From positions 69,699-133,698 of the forward strand of contig DATCLS010000016.1 in assembly GCA_036563805.1 (NCBI GenBank): 64,000 nt of DNA, given 5' to 3'. The translations under genes and the position numbers were made by a program. Below the pieces are notes generated by a model that saw nothing but the letters and a program-made list of their open reading frames with translations, made no database searches and was not told where the DNA came from. This DNA is from DATCLS01 sp036563805. Its GTDB lineage: Bacteria > Actinomycetota > Acidimicrobiia > Acidimicrobiales > VFJN01. Of the stretch, positions 34,579 to 48,017 are shown one piece after another (within the stretch, counting starts at the first letter, position 1; every line of letters starts with the position of its first letter).

Positions 34579-35694
34579 ATGCTTCGGCTCCAGACCCCGC
34601 TCGCCGAGCGGTACACGGGGGCGTCCGCGGACGACCTCGAAACGTGGATCGGCGAGGCCAAGGCGGCGCTCGGCGACCGCCTGTTCATCCTCGGCCACCA
34701 CTACCAGCGCGACGAGATCATCCGGTGGGCCGATGCCCGCGGCGACTCGTTCCGGCTGTCGGTGCTCGCCCAGCAACGGCCCGATGCCGAGCTGATCGTG
34801 TTCTGCGGCGTGCACTTCATGGCGGAGTCGGCGGACATCCTGACCGGCGACCACCAGACCGTGATCCTGCCCGACCTCAACGCCGGGTGCTCGATGGCCG
34901 ACATGGCCGACCTCGACGAGGTGGAGGAGGCCTGGGAGGCCCTCGGCGCCATCGTCGACGTCGACCGCGTGGTGCCGATCACGTACATGAACAGCTCGGC
35001 CGCCATCAAGGCGTTCGTCGGCCGCCACGGCGGCGCCGTGTGCACCTCGACCAACGCCCGGGCGGTCCTGGAGTGGGCCCTGGGGGCCGAGGGCCGCGGG
35101 CCGGGGCGGGGCGACAAGGTCCTGTTCTTCCCCGACCAGCACCTGGGCCGCAACACCGGCGTCGCCATGGGTTACGACCTGGCCGACATGCGGGTGTGGG
35201 ACCCGCGCCGCGACCTGGGCGGGCTCACCGAGGCCGACTGCAAGGACGCCACGTTCCTGCTGTGGAAGGGGCACTGCTCCATCCACCAGCGGTTCCGACC
35301 CGAGCACATCGAGGCCTTCCGGGCCGAGCACCCCGACGGCATCGTGGTCGTCCACCCCGAGTGCCCGCACGAGACGGTGAAGCTGGCCGACCAGGTCGGC
35401 TCGACCGACTACATCATCCGGGCGCTGGGCGAGGCCCCGGCGGGCGCCACCATCGCGGTCGGCACCGAGATCCACCTGGTGAACCGCCTGGCCCAGGAGC
35501 ACCCGGACAAGACCGTCGTGTCGCTCGACCCGCTGGTCTGCCCGTGCTCGACCATGAACCGCATCGACGAGCCCCACCTGGCCTGGGTGCTCGAGGAGCT
35601 GGTCGCCGGCCGGGTCGTGAACCGGATCGAGGTCGACCCCGAGACCGCCGAGTGGGCGCGCGTCGCCCTCCAGCGGATGCTCGACATCACGTAG
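34579..35694 (+). CDS. nadA: Quinolinate synthase
   Basis: 371 aa. It has GHHYQRDEIIRWAD, FCGVHFMAESADIL, NAGCSMADM, TYMNSSAAIKAF, FFPDQHLGRN, VHPECP and CPCSTMN. The conserved cysteines for the 4Fe-4S cluster are present. It condenses iminoaspartate with dihydroxyacetone phosphate to quinolinate in NAD synthesis. GGAGG lies eight bases upstream of the ATG. nadB and nadC are not adjacent, so nadA stands alone. It is followed by a hairpin. Confidence 0.96.
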   Translation: MLRLQTPLAERYTGASADDLETWIGEAKAALGDRLFILGHHYQRDEIIRWADARGDSFRLSVLAQQRPDAELIVFCGVHFMAESADILTGDHQTVILPDLNAGCSMADMADLDEVEEAWEALGAIVDVDRVVPITYMNSSAAIKAFVGRHGGAVCTSTNARAVLEWALGAEGRGPGRGDKVLFFPDQHLGRNTGVAMGYDLADMRVWDPRRDLGGLTEADCKDATFLLWKGHCSIHQRFRPEHIEAFRAEHPDGIVVVHPECPHETVKLADQVGSTDYIIRALGEAPAGATIAVGTEIHLVNRLAQEHPDKTVVSLDPLVCPCSTMNRIDEPHLAWVLEELVAGRVVNRIEVDPETAEWARVALQRMLDIT

Positions 35695-35727
35695 CGGCCC
35701 CGTCGGGCGCCGCGCAGCGGATCGGGG

Positions 35728-35760
35728 GCGGGCCGGCCGGCGCCGAGCGGGCCGGCCCGC
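35728..35760. terminator. Hairpin between convergent nadA and the GH65 gene
   Basis: Arms GCGGGCCGGCC (35728-35738) and 35750-35760 pair perfectly with an 11-base loop, 34 bp after the nadA stop. It could end both transcripts. Confidence 0.6.
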
Positions 35761-35808
35761 AACCTGGCGCGGGGTGCCGCCGCCGGACGGCGGTCGAATG
35801 GAACGACC

Positions 35809-38196
35809 TCAGATGAACGAGTTGAGGTGCGCACCCCGCCGGGCGGGCGCCCGGCCGGGCGGCTGGGTCGGCCGCGGCAGCTCGGGCGCCGGCGGGTTGG
35901 GCCGGGTCACCGGCTCGCCATTCAGCTCGAGCTCCTCGCCGTGGTGGGTGATCGTGATGGGTGGCCCCTCGGCCAGCACGTAGGTGGTCTGGTCGTGGTC
36001 GGTGGTGACCACGATCCGCCGGTTGCGGTAGCGGACCCGGAACCGCAGCCGGCTGATGCCGCTGGGCAGCCGGGGCGCGAACGAGATCCGGCGGTTGCGG
36101 GCCCGCATGCCGCCGAACCCCTCGACCAACGCCATCCAGGCGCCGGCCAGCGAGGCCATGTGCAGCCCGTCCTTGGTGTTGCGGGCCAGGTCACGCAGGT
36201 CCATGAGCGCGGCCTCGCCCAGGTAGTCGTGCGCCAGCTCGAGGTGGCCCAGCTCCGCGGCCACCACCGCCTGGGTGGCGGCCGACAGCGACGAGTCGCG
36301 CACGGTGAGCGCCTCGTAGTAGGCGAAGTTGCGGGCCTTCTCCTCGAAGGTGAAGGCGTCGCCCCGCAGGTGCAGGGCGAGCACGAGGTCGGCCTGCTTC
36401 ACCACCTGTTTTCGGTACAGGTCGAAGTACGGGAAGTTGAGCAACAGCGGGTACTGGTCGGACCGCGTCCGCTCGAAGTCCCACCGGGCGTGGTCGGTGA
36501 ACCCCTCGCCCTGGGGGTGGACGCCGAGCCGCTCGTCGTAGGGGATGACCATGGCCTTGGCAGCGTCGCGCCACGACGCCATCTCCTCGGTGGTCACGCC
36601 GAGCCGCTCGCTGACGTCGAGGTTGCGGCCGGCGACCTCGGCCGCTGCGCTCAGGTTCTGCTGCGCCATCAGGTTGGTGTAGACGTTGTTGTCAACGATG
36701 GCGCTGTACTCGTCGGGCCCGGTCACGCCGTCGATGCGGAACCGGCCGTCGGCGTCGTGGTGGCCGAGGCTGCGCCACAGCCGGGCGGTCTGCACCAGCA
36801 GCTCGACGCCGGTCTCGCGCTCGAACTGCTTGTCGTCGGTGGCGTCGAGGTAGCGGACCACGGCGTCCGCGATGTCGGCGTTGATGTGGAAGGCGGCGGT
36901 GCCCGCCGGCCAGTAGCCCGACGACTCCTGCCCCCGCAGCGTGCGCCACGGGAACGCCACGCCGTCGAGGTTGAGCTCGCGGGCCCGGTCGAGCGCCTGG
37001 GGCAGCGTGAGCTGGCGCCAGCGCAGCACGTCGGCGGCCGCCTCGGCGTGGGTGTAGATGAGGACGGGCAGGACGAACGTCTCGGTGTCCCAGAACGTGT
37101 GGCCGTCGTAGCCGGTGCCGGTCAGGCCCTTGGCCGGGATGGGGCGGCGCTCGGCCCGGGCCGCCGACTGGAGGATGTGGAACAGGCCGAACCGCACCGC
37201 TTGCTGGACCTCGGCGTCGCCCTCGACCTCGACGTCGGCGCCGGCCCAGAACTCGTCGAGGTAGCAGCGCTGCTCGTTGAGCAGCGCGTCCCACCCGGCC
37301 AGCTTGGCCGAGGCCAGCGCGGCCACGACCTGGTCGTGGAGTGCCGGGCGGGTGCGCTGGCTCGACCACCCGTAGGCCAGGAACTTCACGATCCGCAGCT
37401 TCTGGCCGACCTTGAGCTGGCAGGCCAGCGTGAGCCGGCAGACGTCGGGCGAGCCCGTCATCTCGGTCTCGAGGTTCTCGGGCCCCTCGATGACGTGGTC
37501 CATGCCCGCGGCGATGCGCAGCCCGCTGTGGCGCGTGTGGTGCACGAGGACGGCCTTGGTGCCGTTGACGGCGTACTCCTCGCTGACCAGCGGGTTCTCC
37601 AGGGCGGCGGCCGCCCGGGGGTCCTTGCTCTGCGGGGGCAGGTCCTCGTTGGCGACCAGCTCCGACTGGACGACGATGCGCAGGGGCTCGTCGACCGCCT
37701 CGACCTCGTAGCAGAAGGCGGCCACGGCCCGGTGGGTGAGCGACACGAGCCGGGTGGAGCGGATCTTGACCCGGTCGTGGGCCGGCGACAGCCACTGGAC
37801 CTCGCGGTGCAATGTGCCGGCCCGGAGGTCGAGCGTGCGCTCGTGGGCCTCGACCGTGCCGTAGCGGACGTCGAACGGCTCGTCGTCGACCAGCAGCCGG
37901 AACAACTTGCCGTTGGTCACGTTGATGACCGTCTGCCCGGACTCGGGGTAGCCGTAGCCGGCCTCGGCGTACGGCAGCGGCCGCAGCTCGTAGACCGAGT
38001 TCAGGTAGGTGCCGGGCAGGCCGTGGGGGTCGCCCTCGTCGAGGTTGCCTCGCAGCCCGATGTGCCCGTTCGACAGGGCGAAGATCGACTCCGAGCGCGC
38101 CAGCGCGTCGAGGTCGAGGTCGCGCTCACGCACGCACCACGGCTCGACGGTGTAGGTGGGCTTGCCCACCTTGCCCACCTTGACGGCTTCGGTCAC
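35809..38196 (-). CDS. Glycoside hydrolase family 65 phosphorylase (trehalose/maltose/kojibiose type)
   Basis: 795 aa. There is an N-terminal beta-sandwich (about residues 15-280) with FALSNGHIGLRGN, and an (alpha/alpha)6 barrel with GYDGHTFWDTETFVLPV. The catalytic acid Glu lies in VTGPDEYSAIVDNN. There is a C-terminal beta-domain. GH65 enzymes split disaccharides with phosphate to beta-glucose-1-phosphate. The next gene, overlapping by 4 bp, is a beta-phosphoglucomutase-like enzyme that would use that product. The same gene pair occurs in mycobacteria (Rv3400-Rv3401, from memory). Which disaccharide is used cannot be told. Confidence 0.93.
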   Translation of the reverse strand: MTEAVKVGKVGKPTYTVEPWCVRERDLDLDALARSESIFALSNGHIGLRGNLDEGDPHGLPGTYLNSVYELRPLPYAEAGYGYPESGQTVINVTNGKLFRLLVDDEPFDVRYGTVEAHERTLDLRAGTLHREVQWLSPAHDRVKIRSTRLVSLTHRAVAAFCYEVEAVDEPLRIVVQSELVANEDLPPQSKDPRAAAALENPLVSEEYAVNGTKAVLVHHTRHSGLRIAAGMDHVIEGPENLETEMTGSPDVCRLTLACQLKVGQKLRIVKFLAYGWSSQRTRPALHDQVVAALASAKLAGWDALLNEQRCYLDEFWAGADVEVEGDAEVQQAVRFGLFHILQSAARAERRPIPAKGLTGTGYDGHTFWDTETFVLPVLIYTHAEAAADVLRWRQLTLPQALDRARELNLDGVAFPWRTLRGQESSGYWPAGTAAFHINADIADAVVRYLDATDDKQFERETGVELLVQTARLWRSLGHHDADGRFRIDGVTGPDEYSAIVDNNVYTNLMAQQNLSAAAEVAGRNLDVSERLGVTTEEMASWRDAAKAMVIPYDERLGVHPQGEGFTDHARWDFERTRSDQYPLLLNFPYFDLYRKQVVKQADLVLALHLRGDAFTFEEKARNFAYYEALTVRDSSLSAATQAVVAAELGHLELAHDYLGEAALMDLRDLARNTKDGLHMASLAGAWMALVEGFGGMRARNRRISFAPRLPSGISRLRFRVRYRNRRIVVTTDHDQTTYVLAEGPPITITHHGEELELNGEPVTRPNPPAPELPRPTQPPGRAPARRGAHLNSFI

Positions 38197-38933
38197 GGCT
38201 CCTCCAACAGCTCGCTCAGGTCTTTGACGACGATGTCGGCCCCGTGCTCCTTCAGGGCGTCGGCCTGGCCGACGCGGTCGACGCCCACGACCAGGGCGAA
38301 CTTGCCCGCCCGCCCGGCTTCGACACCCGCCAGCGCGTCCTCGAAGACCGCCGCCTGGTCGGGCGTGACCCCCAGCGCCTCCGCGCCGGCGAGGAAGGTA
38401 TCAGGGGCCGGCTTGCCGGTGAGGCCACGCTCGGCCGCCACGACGCCGTCGATGCGGGCCTCGAACAGGTCGGCGATGCCCACCGACGCCAGCACCTGGG
38501 CCGTGTTGGCGCTCGACGACACGACGGCCGTCCGCAGGCCGGCCTGGCGCGCTCGCCGCACGTACTCGATCGATCCCTCGTAGGTCTCGATCTCGCCCTC
38601 GGCCAACAGCTCGAGCACGCGCTGGTTCTTGCGGTTGCTCAGCCCGTGGACGGTGAGCGCGTCCGGCGGGTCGGACGGATCGCCCTCGGGCAGCTCGATC
38701 CCCCGCGACTCGAGGAAGCTGCGGGTGCCGGCCAGCCGAGGCCGCCCGTCGACGTACCGGTCGTAGTCCTCGCTGGCAAACGGCACGAACGGCTCGCCGG
38801 TCTGGCGGGCGCGAGCCTCGAGGAAGGCGTCGAACATCTCCTTCCAGGCCTTGGCGTGGAGCGTGGCGGTGCGGGTCAGGACCCCGTCGAGGTCGAAAAG
38901 GCAAGCGGTGACCTCGGGCGGAAGGCCGAGCAT
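38193..38933 (-). CDS. HAD-family beta-phosphoglucomutase-like hydrolase
   Basis: 246 aa. The catalytic DxD is in CLFDLDGVLTRTATLH. HAD motif II is VVSSSANTAQVL, motif III the KPAPDTF lysine, and motif IV AVFEDALAGVEAGRAG. These are features of beta-PGM, which turns beta-glucose-1-phosphate into glucose-6-phosphate. The ATG at 38933 has AGGGAG nine bases upstream. It is first of the two-gene unit with the GH65 phosphorylase, so disaccharide phosphorolysis feeds glycolysis. Confidence 0.92.
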   Translation of the reverse strand: MLGLPPEVTACLFDLDGVLTRTATLHAKAWKEMFDAFLEARARQTGEPFVPFASEDYDRYVDGRPRLAGTRSFLESRGIELPEGDPSDPPDALTVHGLSNRKNQRVLELLAEGEIETYEGSIEYVRRARQAGLRTAVVSSSANTAQVLASVGIADLFEARIDGVVAAERGLTGKPAPDTFLAGAEALGVTPDQAAVFEDALAGVEAGRAGKFALVVGVDRVGQADALKEHGADIVVKDLSELLEEP

Positions 38934-39033
38934 GTCGTGGATCTCCCTTCGGGTACGAAGTCTCCAGCCTCGCGCGATTCGCCCGGTTACCTGGTAGTCC
39001 AGGGGCCGGGTGGCGGCCGGCCACACTAGGGCG

Positions 39034-39471
39034 GTGACCGACATCGTCGATGCCATCGTCGAGCACCTGGGCCTGGAGCCCCATCCCGAGGGCGGCTGGT
39101 ACACCGAGACCTGGCGGGACACGCCGACCGACGGCGGCCGCGGCTCCGGCACCGCCATCTACTACCTGCTGGCGGCCGGGCAGCGGTCGCACTGGCACCG
39201 GGTCGACGCCACCGAGATCTGGCACTTCTACGCCGGCGGGCCGCTCCGGCTCAGCATCCACACGGGCGAGGGGCCGACCCGTGAGGTCACGCTCGGGCGC
39301 GACCTGGCGGTCGGTCAGGTGCCGCAGGCCATCGTGCCGGCCCACGCCTGGCAGGCGGCCGAGCCGCTCGGGGCGTGGACGCTGGCCGGCTGCACCGTCT
39401 CCCCCGCCTTCACGTTCGACGGGTTCGAGCTGGCCCCCGAGGACTGGGAGCCGCCCGGCGAGCCGGGCTAG
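39034..39471 (+). CDS. Cupin family protein (DUF985 type)
   Basis: 145 aa. HPEGGWYTETWR near residue 20 is the entry signature of the DUF985/Cupin_5 family. SHWHRVDATEIWHFYAG holds cupin metal-binding histidines, and the final strand contains AGCTVSPAFTFDGFELA. A GTG start fits the domain boundary. Family function is unclear; a small-molecule isomerase or binding role is only a guess. It is divergent from the mutase gene. Confidence 0.85.
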   Translation: MTDIVDAIVEHLGLEPHPEGGWYTETWRDTPTDGGRGSGTAIYYLLAAGQRSHWHRVDATEIWHFYAGGPLRLSIHTGEGPTREVTLGRDLAVGQVPQAIVPAHAWQAAEPLGAWTLAGCTVSPAFTFDGFELAPEDWEPPGEPG

Positions 39472-39508
39472 GAGATCGGCGGGGCCCGTCGGCCCGGCCG
39501 TCATCGCG

Positions 39509-40432
39509 TCACAGGTCGCGGGACCAGTTCTGCTGGACCAGGTCGTGACCGAAGGCCCGCTCCGGCCGGGCCTCGTCGAGCCTGAAGCCGGCCCGCTCGT
39601 ACAAGCGGCGGGCGTCGGCCAGCACGTCGTAGGTCCACAGCGTGATGCGGCGGTAGCCGGCGCGGCGGGCGAACCGCAGGCACTCGTCGACCAGCCGGCC
39701 GCCGATGCCGGCCCCCCGGGCCGCGGGCTCGACGAGCAGCCAGCGCAGCCGGGCCGTCTCGTCGTCCTCGCGCACGCAGCCGATGCAGCCGGCCCGCTGG
39801 CCGTCGACCTCGGCGATCCACACGGCCTCGCGGGCGGGGTCGCGGTCGCGCACGTAGTCGGCGACGGTCACGGCCACCCAGTGCTCGAACTCGGCGTTCC
39901 AGCCGTGCTCGGCGGCGTACAGGCTGCCGTGGCGCTCGACCAGCCAGCCGAGATCGCCGGGCTCGGGCGGTCGCAGCACGTAGCTCTTGACCGGCGCCCC
40001 GCCGGCGAACAGGTGCTGGATGGTGCGCATGGCGCCCACCAGCCGCTTGCGGGTCGGCCCGTCGAGGCCGCGCAGGAGCGTCTCGATCTCGGCGGCCGCC
40101 TGGCGGTCGAGCTGGCCGAACACGCGGCGGCCGGCGTCGGTCAGGCGCAGCACGACCTTCCGGCCGTCGCGCTCCGACCGCTCGCGCTCGACCAGGCCGT
40201 CGCGCTCGAAGCGGCCGACGATGCGGCTGAGGTAGCCGGCGTCGAGCTGCAGGCGCTCGCGCAGGGCGACCACCTCGGTCGCCGGCTCCTGCGCCAGCTC
40301 GTACAGGACGCGGGCCTCGGCCAACGAGTACGGGCTGTCGGCGATGCCCTCCCCCAGCACGCCGATGAGCCGGGTGTAGAAGCGGTTGAACGCCCGGACC
40401 TGGGCCACCTCGTCGGTCATCGTTGACTCCAT
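39509..40432 (-). CDS. MarR-GNAT fusion protein
   Basis: 307 aa. Residues 15-145 form a MarR winged-helix domain (LDAGYLSRIVGRFERDGLV, then RERSERDGRKVVLRLT as the wing). Residues 155-305 form a GNAT acetyltransferase domain with LVEPAARGAGIGGRLVDE as the acetyl-CoA loop. Such fusions are a known two-domain family. An intact TTGAC-N3-GTCAA palindrome lies 11 bp upstream, which suggests autoregulation. Starts at 40432 or 40420 are both possible. Confidence 0.9.
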   Translation of the reverse strand: MESTMTDEVAQVRAFNRFYTRLIGVLGEGIADSPYSLAEARVLYELAQEPATEVVALRERLQLDAGYLSRIVGRFERDGLVERERSERDGRKVVLRLTDAGRRVFGQLDRQAAAEIETLLRGLDGPTRKRLVGAMRTIQHLFAGGAPVKSYVLRPPEPGDLGWLVERHGSLYAAEHGWNAEFEHWVAVTVADYVRDRDPAREAVWIAEVDGQRAGCIGCVREDDETARLRWLLVEPAARGAGIGGRLVDECLRFARRAGYRRITLWTYDVLADARRLYERAGFRLDEARPERAFGHDLVQQNWSRDL

Positions 40433-40443
40433 CCACTATTTAT

Positions 40444-40456
40444 TTGACGGAGTCAA
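40444..40456. promoter_or_regulatory. MarR-type operator candidate
   Basis: TTGAC-GGA-GTCAA, a perfect inverted repeat in a short AT-rich patch directly upstream of the MarR-GNAT gene. A half copy, TTGACTCC, lies at 40423-40430 across the start codon. Confidence 0.6.
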
Positions 40457-40503
40457 GAGTATCCGGCGGTGGAGACCTGCGCCGCGGGGCGGCCCGCAGG
40501 ACG

Positions 40504-43401
<2,898 letters not shown>

Positions 43402-43434
43402 AGCGTGTCAGGCTACCGCCGGCGCCAACACGAG

Positions 43435-43446
43435 GAACGCATGTTC
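43435..43446. promoter_or_regulatory. LexA (SOS) box upstream of uvrA
   Basis: GAAC-GCAT-GTTC, followed by G, fits the Gram-positive/actinobacterial LexA consensus CGAACN4GTTCG at all but the first base. It lies 34 bp before the uvrA start, a normal operator position. LexA control is inferred. Confidence 0.7.
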
Positions 43447-43497
43447 GCTATGCAGGAGCGACGGGGTGGACGGGGACGGCAGAAGGGGGACGGGCGT

Positions 43498-43544
43498 CGG
43501 GGGTGGAGGTCACGCGGGAATCCCATGTGCGACCTCTACCCCCG
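43498..43544 (-). terminator. Long stem-loop between the methyltransferase gene and uvrA
   Basis: Arms 43498-43511 and 43531-43544 form 14 pairs with one G-U-type mismatch. The 19-base loop contains a smaller GGGA/TCCC stem. It is probably the end of the leftward methyltransferase transcript, or a leader element before uvrA. Confidence 0.5.
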
Positions 43545-43632
43545 CGCTGTGACAGGCCCGGGGGGCGGCCGCCGCGCCGGCGCCGCGCCGGCCGGTTGGC
43601 CAGCCGGCGGGCACCGGGCGGCGGCCTGGCGA

Positions 43633-44388
43633 TCACCGGAAGACGACCAGGTCCATGCCCAGGGGCCAGGGCTTCTCCCCGGCCGCCCGCGCCCGCTCGA
43701 TGGCGGCCAGGCCCTTCTCCCACTCCTCGTCGTTCATGTCGACGAGGGCGGTGTCGCTGCGCCGCATGAGCGGCATGAGCTCGAGCATCTCGTCGTAGGA
43801 GTCGAACGTGGGCTCGCGCACCCGCTCGATCGCCTCGAACGTGAAGCCGGCCTCTTCGAAGGCGGTGATGACCCGGCCGAGCCGCGGCCAGGTCTCGGCC
43901 ACCTTCATGGCGCTCGGGAACAGGTGGAACAGCTCGATCTCGTCCTGGCGGCCCGGGTAGCCGCTGCGGATCATCACCGGGGCGCCCGGCTCGAGCACGC
44001 GCCGCAGCTCACGGGCGCCGGCGTCGAGGTCGGGCCACTGGTGGATCGTGGTCGACAGCCAGGCGGCCGCGGCCGACTCGTCGGGCAACGGAAGGGCCTC
44101 GGCCGTGCCGGCCAGGTACTCGACGTCGGGATGCGGGTGGGCCTGCTCGGCCCGCGTGCGCATGCCCGCGTGGGGCTCGACCGCCTGCACCTTCGTCTTG
44201 AACGTCTCGGCGAGCGCCCGGGACCAGATGCCCGTGCCGGCGCCGACGTCGACGATCGGACCCGGCGCAGGTACGGCCAGGTAGGCCGTGGCCCGGTCGC
44301 ACCAGACCTGCTGCGCGTCCTTGCGCCGGTCGCGCACCTGGTCGTAATCCTCGGCCACAGCCAACTCGTCGTACCGGACGTTGCTCAC
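43633..44388 (-). CDS. Class I SAM-dependent methyltransferase
   Basis: 251 aa. Motif I is IVDVGAGTGIWSRALAE; AVEPHAGM and the later AAAAWLSTTIHQW and LEPGAPVMIRSGYPGR complete the fold. The substrate is unknown. The GTG start is supported by AGGAGGG five bases upstream. The gene lies between uvrB and uvrA on the same strand but has its own 206-bp upstream region, which carries an 8-bp inverted repeat. Confidence 0.87.
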   Translation of the reverse strand: MSNVRYDELAVAEDYDQVRDRRKDAQQVWCDRATAYLAVPAPGPIVDVGAGTGIWSRALAETFKTKVQAVEPHAGMRTRAEQAHPHPDVEYLAGTAEALPLPDESAAAAWLSTTIHQWPDLDAGARELRRVLEPGAPVMIRSGYPGRQDEIELFHLFPSAMKVAETWPRLGRVITAFEEAGFTFEAIERVREPTFDSYDEMLELMPLMRRSDTALVDMNDEEWEKGLAAIERARAAGEKPWPLGMDLVVFR

Positions 44389-44487
44389 CTCAACCCTCCT
44401 GATAGACGGTTACGGGGGGGCCAGCCCGGGCGACGGGCGATCACGACGACGACGGACGGGTTATCTCCCCAGACGCCGATGTCTCCT

Positions 44488-44524
44488 GTTACGCCGTGTT
44501 GGCCCCGGCGCATTTTGGCGTAAC
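44488..44524. promoter_or_regulatory. Inverted repeat upstream of the methyltransferase gene
   Basis: GTTACGCC (44488-44495) and GGCGTAAC (44517-44524), 21 bases apart, lie in the relatively AT-rich gap behind uvrB. It could be an operator or a weak uvrB terminator. Confidence 0.35.
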
Positions 44525-44594
44525 GAAGGTGGCTTCAAACAGACGAGCGCGTTAAGAGAACCTGTCGCGACACCCCGTGGCGGGTCGGCGGCGG

Positions 44595-46652
<2,058 letters not shown>

Positions 46653-46684
46653 CGCTGACCGAATCTATCGGCGGCCTGTGACAG

Positions 46685-47362
46685 TCAACGGGCCGGGGCC
46701 CCGGCGCCGCCCCCGTTGCGCACGTCGTCGCGGGCACCGCCGGCGGCACCGCCCCCGAAGGCGATCGACGCCACCGACCTGGCCAGCTCGACGGGGTCGT
46801 CGCCCAGGTCGGACAGGTTGCCGGCCAGCCACAGCGTGGCGAGGCCGTGCACGAGGCACCAGCCGGCCACGCCCACGCGGCGGGCGTCGTCGAGCCCGCC
46901 GGGGTCGCCGGGGTCGCCGGCGGCGGCGCCGCTCCCCTCCCCCGTCGCACCGGCCGCCAGGGCGCCGGCGGTGCCGTAGAGGACGGCGGCGGCCCGGGCC
47001 TCGGCCGCCCGCACGGCCGGGTCGTCGGCCCGGTACAGCGTGGGCTGGAACATGACCTGGAAGTGGGCCGGGTGGTCGGTGGCGAACCGCACGTAGGCCA
47101 GCCCGGCCGCCAGGAAGTCGCCGCCCGCCCGGGTGGCGGCCTCGAGCTCGGCCGCCAGCAGCTCGTAGCCCTCGGCCGCCACGGCCGTGAGCAGCCCGGC
47201 CTTGTCGCCAAAGTGGTGGGCCGGGGCGGCGTGCGACACGCCGGCGCGACCGGCCAGCTCGCGCAGGCTCAGCGCGCTGGGCCCCCGCTCGGCGATGACG
47301 GCCAGGGCCGCGTCGAGCAGCTCGCGCCGCAGGTTGCCGTGGTGGTACGCCGCCTTGGCCAC
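46685..47362 (-). CDS. TetR family transcriptional regulator
   Basis: 225 aa. The N-terminus AYHHGNLRRELLDAAL and helix-turn-helix SLRELAGRAGVSHAAPAHHF match the TetR subgroup with a WHG-type C-terminal domain. The later part has a Gly/Ala-rich loop (residues about 140-160). It is divergent from a small monooxygenase-like gene and an MFS exporter gene, with inverted repeats between. It probably represses those genes. Confidence 0.88.
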   Translation of the reverse strand: MAKAAYHHGNLRRELLDAALAVIAERGPSALSLRELAGRAGVSHAAPAHHFGDKAGLLTAVAAEGYELLAAELEAATRAGGDFLAAGLAYVRFATDHPAHFQVMFQPTLYRADDPAVRAAEARAAAVLYGTAGALAAGATGEGSGAAAGDPGDPGGLDDARRVGVAGWCLVHGLATLWLAGNLSDLGDDPVELARSVASIAFGGGAAGGARDDVRNGGGAGAPAR

Positions 47363-47382
47363 GGCGCCACCGTAGCGTCCGA

Positions 47383-47401
47383 ATCTTGACGTTGACAAGA
47401 T
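47383..47401. promoter_or_regulatory. TetR operator candidate
   Basis: ATCTTG-N7-CAAGAT, a perfect inverted repeat with an AT-rich centre. It lies between the TetR gene and the divergent 47501 gene. A further ATCTTG half-site (47416-47421) and TCTAGA (47428-47433) follow. Confidence 0.65.
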
Positions 47402-47500
47402 CCGGCACCGGCCGTATCTTGCCACTGTCTAGATTCAGGATCCCGATCCGGGACCCGCGAGTCCCGAAGCACCGACGCCGAGACCTGGAAGGTGGTCCCC

Positions 47501-47968
47501 ATGCCCAAGCTCCCCTGGGCCGAGATCGAGTCGGTCCCGCCCGACACCGAGATCACGGTCATGGCCTCGCGGCTGCCCCTGCGCCGCTATCGCCACGTCC
47601 CCGGGTTCCTGGCCGCCACGCGCCGCATCAGGCGCCAGCTGGCCCGGGCCGAGGGCCTGGTCGGCTACGCCCTCGAGGCCCAACTGACCCGCAAGACGTT
47701 CTGGACCGTCTCGGCCTGGACCGACCTTGATCGCCTGTACCGGTTCAACCGCAGCGACCCCCACCGGGCCGACGCGGCGGCGATCCGGCCCCGCATGGAG
47801 CCGTCCTCCTTCGTGTTCTGGACGGCCCGGGCCGGTGACCTGCCCATCTCCTGGCGGGAGGTGCGCCGGCGCCTGGCCGAGCAGGCCGAGCGGGCTGCGC
47901 CGCCCGAGGGGGACCAGCCGGCGGAGCGGGCCGGAGGCGCCACCCCGGCCGCCCCCGCGGCCTCCTGA
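47501..47968 (+). CDS. DUF3291-like/ABM-superfamily small protein
   Basis: 155 aa. The first 110 residues look like a ferredoxin-fold, antibiotic-monooxygenase-like domain: ITVMASRLPLRRYRHVPGF, then LVGYALEAQLTRKTFWTVSAW. The rest is an Ala/Pro/Glu-rich tail. GGAAGGTGG precedes the ATG. Divergent from TetR and 49 bp before the MFS gene, so probably co-regulated with the exporter. An enzymatic role is uncertain. Confidence 0.75.
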   Translation: MPKLPWAEIESVPPDTEITVMASRLPLRRYRHVPGFLAATRRIRRQLARAEGLVGYALEAQLTRKTFWTVSAWTDLDRLYRFNRSDPHRADAAAIRPRMEPSSFVFWTARAGDLPISWREVRRRLAEQAERAAPPEGDQPAERAGGATPAAPAAS

Positions 47969-48017
47969 CCACCCCCTGACAGGCCGTCAGCTGACGGCCT
48001 CCCGGTACGGTGGCGGG

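Noticed and set aside
38158..38180. 9-bp repeat at the start of the GH65 gene (KVGKVGK)
   Set aside because: Two copies only; likely a coding slip of no functional weight.
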